From the NCBI GenBank assembly GCA_009869945.1, contig WIXG01000798.1:1-20983 (forward strand): a stretch of 20,983 bases of DNA, read 5' to 3'. Both the position numbers and the translations under genes were made by a program. The number at the start of each line of letters is the position of its first letter. The stretch's first letter is position 1. A model generated the notes under the pieces. That model did not search any database. It had not been told where the DNA came from and saw nothing but the letters and a program-made list of their open reading frames with translations. The stretch comes from Mesaphorura yosii. Taxonomy: Eukaryota; Arthropoda; Collembola; Poduromorpha; Tullbergiidae. Positions 1-10,700 of this stretch are shown piece after piece.

Positions 1-476
1 TACTCACTCACACGTTGGAGAATGTGAAGTGGAGAGCAGAACCGTATATGAAGGAGCCGAATGCGGAGAAAAACACGGACCCGATCGCCTGGCCAACAGC
101 TGTCTAGTCAGTCGGTGTTGGGCGCCCGTGCCGCTCTCGTCTCGCTCATTTTGTGCTCCAGTGCGTACCTGAACTTATAACTCCGGCGTACCATCATGAA
201 CGTCATTTCGCATCATTCGCAGATCCCGGAGTGTGTAAGGCGTTAACCTCAACAGTTTTTCAGGAGCGAAAGTATTCGAATTGCTGAGAATGGGTTCGGT
301 GTAAGCTTTTTAAAAGAAATGTGCTCGGCTTGCGAAAGCCCAGGGCAGCTCGATTTATGTGTGAGTGCGACTGAATAATGATTTAGAAATGAATGGGGCG
401 TCATAAATCGCCTTGCTCGGGTGTATCAAGTAATTTAATAGCAGGAAATTATACACGGGCGACTGGTGGTGGTGTA
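1..476 (+). promoter_or_regulatory. Upstream region and 5' UTR of the receptor gene
   Basis: There is no recognisable coding domain. The transcription start cannot be fixed. Near the coding start there are two tiny upstream ORFs: 378-386 (two codons plus stop) and 389-406 (five codons plus stop). A weak acceptor-like TTTTTCAG ends at 263, so an upstream non-coding exon is possible but unsupported. Confidence 0.4.
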
Positions 477-1755
477 ATGACCAACACAAACTTCCTCTCG
501 CCTCGTGCGCCGTCCCTGCATTCTCTCCTCGTATTTGCGCTGCTTCTCCTCATTCTCGGCTCCGGAAGTCTTCAAAAGACAGTGCCGGCCGTGGCGCGCG
601 TGGCTACGGGCTCCTCTCTGAAGCGTGAAGGCGGTGGGCTGTGGGCGCCGGACCGGGTTAGGAATGCCACTATGGACTCGACGGAGGCGACGCCGCCGTC
701 CCAGAGGCCAAAACCCACTCCGACGACGCTAAACACAGCAAACATCCGCCATCACCGCTCGCGGAAGGTTTTCATAAGAAGGATGGAGACGGCGAGAAGG
801 GTAACGGAATGGGACAAGACTGGCGGCTACCAGGCCGATGGCGACCGCGCTGCCCACGGTCGTGTGGAATTAGCGAACGGGAGAATTAGAACAAAAGACA
901 GTTTGAAAGTGATTAAAGAAGCGCGGCTTCAAAATACTTCACAGAATCGGACTGCGCCGATTGAACAGAGGAGTACTCAGGAGAAAAGTGGAAACGGTCG
1001 ATTAGTGAATTCTTCCAACTCTGCCACATCCTTCGCGAACAACTCACTTGAAGAAAGCAGAAATGTACCCCAAGAAAATCAATTAGCAGAGAGATTAAAT
1101 GATGAAACTTTGGCAAATAATTCTGATGATGGTGGTGAGAGTGTTTCAACTGACGGTCAGATGCAGGCGGAGAATAAGAGCGACGGAGATGAGGAAGACT
1201 ACGAGATAATCTATTCAACCAAAAATCAAATCGGAAACTACGACTACGCAGCGCCTCAATCCACCGAAAGTCCACCCCACCAAACCACACAAGACCTCGA
1301 CATCGTCTCCAAATTTCTCCGATTCATCGAGGCCAACAACGAGCACAACTGCACTGCGGGGACTGATTTGAAATTAGGGCAGGGAATCGTCGACCGCTAT
1401 GCCCAAGAACGGTTCAGATTGGAAGCTGAGTTGGCTGTTAATCGTGCAAATATGCTCACTCGCCTTTGGAAGTACTCACCACACTCGATGGACTCTGAGT
1501 ACTTGCTCCATGCCGCAGTGATCTCTCTCGTCGAATTCGATGATGACATCTTCGCTGGTGGAAACTGTTACGATAGAAACGAGTATGGGAACTACAGCCT
1601 GTTCTGTCCGTTTGCTTATCGGCTACCTGAGGGGAATATTCTGGTTAAAGATTTAGCAGTGGAGTACAAGTACCTGAGTGACAGTTCAGAGTTCTTCTAC
1701 GCTGCGAGGAAGAAAGCGGAGAGGGTCATACGGAGCTACAATCAATTCAGCAGGG
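477..1755 (+). CDS. Receptor exon 1: signal peptide, linker and first part of Cache ectodomain
   Basis: The chosen start at 477 gives MTNTNFLSPRAPSLHS followed by the hydrophobic run LLVFALLLLILGSG, a clear signal peptide. An in-frame ATG at 393 would add 28 polar residues ahead of it and has a poorer context (T at -3, against G at -3 for 477). An in-frame TGA at 390-392 rules out anything longer. Residues about 35-265 are low complexity, rich in Asn, Ser, Glu and Arg, with many N-X-S/T sequons. Residues about 270-426 are conserved-looking (FDDDIFAGGNCYDRNEYGNY, LFCPFAYRLPEGNILVKDL) and match the family's extracellular Cache region. The exon ends in phase 1 at a GTGAGT donor beginning at 1756. 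Reading through the donor would stop at 1859, so a retained intron would give a secreted fragment with half of the Cache domain. Confidence 0.9.
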
Positions 1756-4700
1756 GTGAGTATTCAATTATTTTATCTTCTGCTGGTGGAAATGCCCATA
1801 ATTCGTGGTTCCAACCAACCGAGTTTAAATGGTCGTCGCTATGGTTCATTGAGTTGTAGTAAACTTCAACTGGTCATTTTGTTCAGGCGTTTCGACCTCG
1901 AGATAAACATGCTGGTTGCACCATTCTGTCCCGGGAATTTAGTGGACAATATTTTACTGGGTCAGTTTTTGTAAATGTAGTCTCGATTCTATTCGTAGGT
2001 TGTTCGTGGTTTATTATTTCGTATTTCCCATTTTGCAAAGCGCATTACTAAAACTTAGGGTTCAGTGGGCAGTGGGAGAAGCAAGAGCAAGCAAAACTTT
2101 CCGGCTTACTTTCTCTTCCAAGAAGAGTAATGACAAGGCATGCTGGAAAAGTAAAAACAAGTTTGAGCCAACCCACGCTCGCTTGACCACAAAGCCTGTC
2201 ATCATCCACGGTTGTTCGTAAATCTTCGCGAACGGCGAAATAATCACCCTTGCTGCCTTGCTCGGCTGTAAGGAAACATCGCCGCTCGTAATCCGGCGAC
2301 GGGCTTGTACACGCTGCAATGAAATGTGTCTGAGTAAGACACAACACGTCCGTTCTGCTCCATTCCAGATTTACCCGAATCCATTCGCTGCGACTTGAAA
2401 ATCAACTGCGTGAAACGAACAACGGAGCAGTGTGTAGGAAAGTTGCTTCCACGACTCGAAAGCATTTTCCCCATTAACGCACATTTGCAATTTCGGCAGC
2501 ATCCCAATTTCGTCGTACGAAATGACCTTCTCCAGAAGACGAGAAATATTTTCTTATCAACGTAAATCATCATCATCATGACCAGAGAGCTGAAGCTGTG
2601 AAGCTACACTGGCCTTCGCTAGCCTTCACAAATCCACACATAAAATGAGAGAACAAAGTTTGAAGTTGAGGCACAAGAAATGAGTTCGCCCTTGATTTCT
2701 GTTTCTCTGTAGAATCCGCTCTCGTTGAAGTTTGTTGTGCTCTGTTACGGTCGTAAACACTGGCCCCAGAGACTTCCACTCCTAAGGGCTCTTCACTTTG
2801 ATGAGTTTCGCCGTGGCTTTTAATCACTCGGCTGCAGCTATCCGCAGCGCAAAGTTGTGAGGTGGTTTCTCCCTTGCTAATGGGCACTTGACGGGAAAGT
2901 TGTGTGGTCAATTTCCAATTAGACGACCACAAAAGCGAAGACGTGGAGTGCTATGTGAGGTTTTCGTCAAGTTACATGTTTCTCGGTGTTTCTGACAACT
3001 GTGCTCTTGAAACTTCTCCCCAACGCGATTTCGTGACGTGGAGCAGCGGTACTCCATGACAGCCGCGTTTCATTTGCATGGGACCATCCCGCATGGGATG
3101 GGACGCGACTGTCGCAACAGAAAAACGAGCCAGAAACCCAGACTTTTCAGTCACCCAAAATAGAAAAGTCATTGCGGCCTCGGGTTCAGAACGCAAGTCA
3201 TTTTGATGCTTCATGTTTCGGTAGCCTGCGACTTTACCTGACTGCGATTTTTCCGTCGTATTGTCGTAATAATAAGAGTGTCACGACTCCGCACGTGTCC
3301 CCATTCAAGCCCGGTGAATTACGGCGTTGCTGCTGCTCCGACGACAACTGGCCCCTGTGTTCCTACCGAAATTAGGTTTGCTTGTTCTCTTCAATGAACG
3401 CGTACGTGACCGGACGGCTGCTGCCGGCCGGTTTTGCCGGCTGACAGCGAATTCGCGAACGGGAGGCGAAGGAGTTATCGATCTCAAAAGTCCGCCGTTA
3501 TCGGAAAATCTCCACTTGTAAATTCTGGGACGATGAAACCTGCCTTTCCCCTTCAACTTGGAATTATTAAAAGTAACCGATCGCTGCTCAGAGAATTATG
3601 AAGTACGTTAATTACGTCACGTTGTGTGCGAGCTAATTTGCATTCTTACAAAGTTCTAAACTACACTGAGCTCTTGGCCAATTTGTTCTAAAATTGAAAG
3701 AAGTGAAAGCAGGGAGCCTCGGCCCGTTTGAGAAAAAGGTCGGCTGTTAATTTCTCGCAGTTCACGACTCCCAACCAGCCTCATTTCGCATTCATTCAGA
3801 AATTATTTACTCTCTTTTGACTTATGAGCTGCTGAAAAAGAAATGAGCGCGCCTGACTTGACTACTAATCAACTCAAACTCTTGATTCGTGCCCGCCGCC
3901 ACCGTCTCCTTTCCTGCAATTCCCATGCAAACGAACGCCAACGCCAAGAATCCGTTACATGAATCTTAGAGCACAAAGTGCCAAAAATGAAGTGCATCGT
4001 TACTTGCACAGAAAGTGAAAAAGGCGTCATGCACGCGTCTTCATCGCAGGCAAATGGCAATGGGAACTACGGCAATAACAATTTGTGATAAAAATCGTTC
4101 CGCCTGCCTGCCTTTTTGCCATGCTAATTTAGCGCTCGTGCCCACTCTTTTATGGTCATGTTGGCAATGAGTGATGGAGTATAAAGTAAATTAGCTCATA
4201 TTTCCTTGGCAGCGCGTGTCATAAATTTTCATGGCACCTTTCTTATGCGTGCTGTTGTTTCTACGACGGTTTTAACTCAATTGGCTCGAGCTGGGTGCCA
4301 ATATAAAAGTCTGACGTGCTCGTAAATTAGCGGTGCTATCGCTGAACGTTGGCAGGGCATAGTGGAAATTTATGCAAGTACCGACAAACTACTGCATCAA
4401 AAGCCAAGTCAAGTGAAAGCTGAACGTTCCACTTTTTAATGACGCAGGAAGAATTTATAGAAAAGATGCAGGAAGAAGGAAAGTAACTGCAGTCTTTATT
4501 TACTCTTTTTATGTACTCTTCACTTTTATATGATGACTGTAATAGAAATTCGTTCCCTTGAATGACATACGAATGTTCAAGCTTTATGAAAACAGATATA
4601 TTTTTCTCCACGAGTGTTTACAATCTGCATAAACTTTCTATTTCTTATTATAATCATGCGCTCTTTCACTGCTCCCGTGTGCATTTTCATTTTCTCTTTG

Positions 4701-7700
4701 AATTCTCGCTTGTTTCGGAATTTTCGGATTTATTACGACGACGACATACAGACGAGGGCATGAGACTCATTCTTCTTCATACCGTAACTTACAGGCGGTA
4801 GTGAAAGTTGTGTTTTGTTGCAATACAAACGAGCGAAGCCAAAAACACAGTCATCATCTCGTAGTGCAATAAGCAATAAGAGTAAAAGAAATGCAAATCG
4901 GCGAATGGTGCTTCAGCTGTAGCGTCTTCACTTTGCATTCTTACGCGCTCTCTTCGGGTTGCGGTTGCTCTGAATTCCGCATGCATACGTAAATTATGAA
5001 TTACGCGAGCCATGATGCTAGTTTGCAAGTGCGGGAGTCAAAGTGAAATATGTTTCCATGATGACGTGCTCTTTATGCACAGCCCATAAACGCTTGTGCA
5101 AAAACAGCTGGCGCTGCTGTGAACCGGACATGAACATGAATTTCACTGTTGTGTCTTTCCAACCGCTGCCGTTGTTATTCGCGAATAATGAAATCCAGAC
5201 CGAATGTCTTCATTTTTCTATAACCCCAAATTCGGATTTCGGATCCGGTCCTTAATTCGGGGAACTACACTCCTGCCGCGACTGCACTGAATTGATTGTT
5301 ATGTGTTAATTTCCATGTCCGATCCCATCAGGAAATCACCGCCGTCAGACTCTCGAGAATAAATGATGCGTCGTGCATTAAGCGGAGGGCACAACCACGG
5401 AGAGAGTCAGTGAGGTGCTCTTCTCGAGAAGGGCACACGTGCTCATTAGTTCATTAGCCGGAATCCCCTTTACTCCATCTTCGCTTTTAGATGCGAGTAG
5501 TAAATTGAATTTCGGACGAGCAGAGGGAAGATGCGAAGTACTGCCCGGACAACGCTCTCAAGTGCACGCTGGACATCTGCCGAAAGGTCGAAAGTCAGCT
5601 TTCACTCACCAACATGCGAGCTAATTCCACACATTGACAGAGCCGAGATCGATCGCAGGAATAGTGACCTTTTTCTCGGGATCCGTCGAATGAAATGGCG
5701 TGTTTATTTAAAAGTGCGTTTGGTGAGCGAATGCTCTAGTTCAACAGGTGAATGTGTTCCTTAATATGAAAGGCTATCCACTGTCATCAGCTGAATCCCG
5801 TCGCCAAAGAGTTTCGACTGTTTCCGAGAAAGGCTAAAATCTGTAAAATCGCAATCAATTTAAGAGCTGGAGCGGCTGGTCCCTCGCGAGCTACGTGACC
5901 GTCTGCGCGGATTTTCTCGGAATCTTAATCCACCTTTAGAAGGAGAGTTTACGGCACGCCAAAGAATGGAAAACGCGAGTGGGACGCGAAAGTTTTGTTT
6001 ACGCTCGTGTGTTTCGGTGAAAAGTTGCTGCCGCTGTCTTTCATTGTCTGGCGTTAATTCCTACTACGAGCTTTTCAGTTGATTTCATTGTGGAGCGGCG
6101 ACGATGGGATTAATGAGAGCTTTCAACTCCGCTTCTTTTGTGTGAGTCTGCACGGAAATGCGGAATTGCTAACGAGGATGAAAGGTTTTCGCACGGAATG
6201 AGTCGTCTGTGCCTTGCCGCGTGTGCGGCGGATCCGATCTGATGCAGGCGAGTATTTCTAATCACATGCACGGAGCTTGAGCACTGGTCAGTAATCCAAC
6301 ATGGGTTATGGGAGCAATTGGTAGGGTTTCTGTGTGATTCCTGACGTTGTAGGGATTGGAAGCCAGTGCTCGGGACACGAGGGGAAGCCGCGAAAACACG
6401 GCCGCCGAGTGCGGCGGGTCGTGCTGCTGTGGTTTTCTCCTTTGATTAAGACGGACGGATGACATGTTGGAGATCTTCTTGAGATCGTCAAGTTGACGTA
6501 TTACATCAAATAAAGGAACGATGAGTCGGCTCGGATACGAATCAGCGATAGTGTCGTGTGCAACGGAGCAGTTGAACTAGGAAATATGATCATGTTTCGC
6601 TGTCATAGTGCGGTGCCCGATCGTCGTCATCCTCGTCGTCTCCGAGTGTGTCTATTTCAGAACAAGTGTAGGTGACATTCTCCTGGAAACGGCTCTAAAA
6701 TCCTGAAAAACTCACGGAGGTACTCGCTTTTGAACTTTTTGATATATCAGATTTTTGCTCACCTTTTTTACTGGGTGCTTCTTTGGTGAAAGCTCCTTCG
6801 CCACTGTTGAGGAACACAAAGCAGTCCGTTTCAGGCAATAAACTTCAGTGCATAGTCTATACATTGATAACGGGATATACTATAAAGCACCAGTGAAACA
6901 AATGATCTCCAATGAAAACTAAGTGAATTTAACAGTGACCCGGGTATCAGTGATACCCTGGATTAAATGAAATCATCAGTGTGATATTAAATGAAAATAC
7001 GAGTGAACATTGATCTTAGTAGAACAAAATAAACAGTGGACTACACGAATATAAAAATCGTAAATATAATTATCAGTATTATTACGTGACTTTGGAAAAA
7101 ATTGGAATCTGATCAAGAATTGGAAAAAATAAGTTCGTTCTACACGATTAACCTGGTCCTGGCTGACTGGACTGCTTCCACTTGTAGTTGCTCTTTTTCC
7201 AAAAGAAATATCTAGATTTCTGTGCTCGTTTAGTCATGAGCTCATTTTGTCATTTGGGCACTTTGTGCGATTAATAAAAATACAAGCAAAAGTGATATAA
7301 GGACTTTGTTCTTGACGATTACATTCTCCTGGCGGAAATTGTTTACACCGCTCAGCCATGCGTCTAGTCACAATAAAACACACAGAGCGAAGCAGTCCTT
7401 CTATTTACTATAGCAAACAATCACGTGCACAGATAACTTTTAATTTGGTGCTCTGCTAACTACTGATTCCGGTGTAGAATGCATTCTTTGCACGACTACT
7501 CAACTTTCACACACCCACACTGCTGTGGACAAGGGAAAGGATTTCAAGCGCGGAACCACGAGGTGCGACTGACCCCATTTTTCAACGTAGCACGAGGGAG
7601 TCCCTCTGTCTCAGTCCCTGCGTCTCAGTCCCTCTTGTTGGAATCCCTCTAGGACACAGTCCCTGCGTTCCTATCCCTCTGATACATGCTTCCATTATCA

Positions 7701-10700
7701 GCAGAGCGAGTGTGGAATGAAGTAAAGGATGGAGTAGATATAGTTGTATAGGGACAGATTTTAAGGGAAATTTCTGTTCAAACTTGGCTACTCAGGGTGA
7801 AATGATACGGGTTAGGTCAGGTTTATTAGCTTCAGGTTGGGTATGCTTTTGGTTAATTTGGTCAAGGGAGACTGGGAAGGAGGGGCTCGGTCCTTGAGGG
7901 ACTCAAACCAGAGGGATTGAGACGGAGGGACTCGATCGTAGAATCATTTCCCAATTCGTGTGTGTTTTGCAAAGTGCTAATAACACTTTAACGAGATTCG
8001 CCATCATTCTTTTTTTTATTAGTCGTCTCATTTGTCTCTACTCAAAAGAGCTTTTTTCCCCCTGCTGTCACTCAGTCGTGGTGTTGCAGTGATCGGAGTT
8101 AATTGAAATGGAATGTGTGAATGGTGGTTGCAGTGAATAGCTGCGGTGTTTTCACTTTGAGCCTCCACTCAAAGTATGCATATAATTTCGGGTTCCCCAT
8201 TATACACTTCTATTCTGTACACTTCCATTCAATTATTGGATCAGTGAACTCGAGGCTCTGTGAAAAGCGCCGTAATAAAATGAGGTGATTTTGTTTAGCA
8301 CTGTACAAATTACGGATTGTGAATTTTATTTGTTTCCCTGTCGATGGAGTTTATTACCAGAATTCCCAAACGCAATTCCGGTATCAATTACGACCGCCAG
8401 CTAATGGCGACGAGGAACACCAATTCCACTGCACTCCTGCAAATAAATCCCTCCCGAGGAAGACACGCAGCAGCAGGTCGTGGCTTTCAATAGCTTGAAA
8501 GAGCAGATTTTGATAATGCCGTGTTCGCAGGAAATCTCTTCCGAGTCGAAGCTATGACGAAAGGGGTTCCCGGTAAACCTTTTGCAGGTTGTTCAAAGTG
8601 TCACATGAAAACAAAAGCCGGCTCAACGTCAGCTCCGACAGAGGAATTCGAAACAAGGATTCGAAAGTAGGACAACTTAATTCAACGCAGTAGCGAGCTC
8701 AAATTCGGCGTGTCGCCATCACTCATACGCGTAATCTAAACAAGACGTCCTTCTCGGCTTTGACAGTTTCATCCAGTCTTGTTGAATTTTAGAGCAGCAG
8801 CGGTGCGTTGCAAAAGTCGGATTTTGCTTCATTAAATTTGGTGCCAACTACTCATACATCAGATTTAAACCTCGTAAATGTTCTATTAATTCAAGAAATC
8901 CTCACTGCAAAGGATAAACAACATTATCAAAGGCAAATAAGGCAAAAAGGAATCACGGCCCACTTTTGAATTTCGTTTTTTGAAATTCAAGGAACGCTTC
9001 CCCGATGTGCAAAGAGTGTTCGGCCCGACTTCATTATTACTGGGAGGTTAGATTCGGCCCTTATCCCGGATTTGGCCACGAGAATTTGAACGGTCCGAGT
9101 TCATTACACGCATTCGGCCCAAAGACTCGTTTACGCACATTTCACGAATCTGAATTTGCACATACGGGCCGTTTAATGTGCCGAAACATCGCCGAATCCC
9201 ACCCGAATCTACCCGAGGAAATCCCGACTCGGCGTTTGGGCTCACGCCGAATAACAGAAGAATTAATGAACATTGTTGGCGTATTTCATTTTATTCGCAG
9301 AATTAATTTCACAAGACAATCAGAAATACATTAATGTGGATCATTAATGTTATTGTTCGTTGCAAGCTCACCCCCTTTACTTGCTCGAACGGTTCCTGTA
9401 AACATTCGCACTTATCACAGTTCCGTCCCGCAACTGAAACTCCAATTCAGCATACCAAGTAACAACTGGTAAAATGCTGTGTCATTTATGCCAGCCACTG
9501 TCTTTTTCCCTCTGCCTGTAAGGCTCAACTTCTCGGCGATGTGATTTGCAAGTACGTGATTAAGAATTCTCTGAGTAATCGCACTTGGTGACTTGCCCCC
9601 AATGAACATCAGTTGCTTTTGCTAAGGGGATAAAACAGAACGAAAATTATTGGAATGGTGAAGTTTGCCGGGTCTGCTGTCTCGCCCCTTCGCGCTGTGC
9701 CGCCAAGGTGCTCTACGACTGGCCAGTGCCTTATTTACTCAGTGCTCTAATTGCTCTCAGTGCTCCGTTTTCACTGCCCCCTGGCTGCCCAATCTCTAAA
9801 ATGTCCGCTCGGTTTCTTTTGTCCAATAGTTTTATTAAAAAATTCGCGGAGTTAAATAAAGCACTCACAAGCTTTTCAATGTTTCCATCCAGATTCAGCC
9901 AGTCATTCAGCGCACTCCAGGCCTCCAGTGACGATATTGGTAAATCTGGTAGCCCAACTAAGGTATCTTGCTGTTGTACAGTGGCCTCTGCTGAGGGGAA
10001 GCGTCTTAGTAGCTCCTGAATGTTAGAGCTGATTGTTGCCAGTTGTGAGAGAACCGTTTCTTGAAAACCTTTGAAAGTGGGAAGAAAAGGCTGCATTTGC
10101 AAAATGGAAGCAATATAAATTCGCTTACGCCGGCATTCGGTTTGAATCCCCGTTAACTGGTCATAAATAATCGATTGGTCTCCTAGAGTGTACACGTATT
10201 GAGCCTGATGAACCTCTTGGTCAGCCGTTTCGTGCAATACTGAGCTATTTTGATCAATGGCAATAGAGCTTGCATAATCTGAAAAATGACATTTAATTTG
10301 TTATGTTAAATCCGCCAGGCAATTGAATTGTACTGAGCTTGGAGCAAGTTTAGTAACTCACCACTTGTACTAGGCAGGGTTTTGTCAATGTTGGTTATGG
10401 GAGTGCTTGGCAACGAAATTACGCTTGGCAGATTTGATTCACCTCCGTCAACGGAGGTACCGGGGCTGCTCGAACGCTGTCGTTTATTCGGCCTGTGTGT
10501 CTCGATTCTTCGCCTTCTTTTGAACGGAGTAGCTTCCGGGCCCGAAGTTTCCAAGTTGGAAGTTATCTCTGCCTTAGCGCACGCTTTAACTGCCTGCTTG
10601 TAGTTATCTAAACATTTTGAGTTCAATATAAGAAAATCAAGAATATTCAGCAGGATCATAGACTTCTTCCAAACTCCTTACCGTAGGATTTGAGAAGCCT

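Noticed and set aside
2048..2932. Several minus-strand open frames of about 80-120 codons in intron 1
   Set aside because: They have no recognisable motifs, lie in overlapping frames, and lack consistent splice sites linking them.
4302..4309. TATAAAAG, a good TATA-box match inside intron 1
   Set aside because: No initiator-like sequence or coding exon with a suitable phase-1 donor was seen downstream. Such words are expected by chance in AT-rich introns.
6942..6958. Perfect 17-bp palindrome GGGTATCAGTGATACCC
   Set aside because: It is isolated, has no repeat partner or flanking structure, and I can assign no role. It is mentioned in the intron description only.
10120..10160. GGTTTGAATCC, resembling a tRNA T-arm
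   Set aside because: It lies inside the coding exon 3 of the DUF4806-type gene, and no matching acceptor, D or anticodon arms were found.
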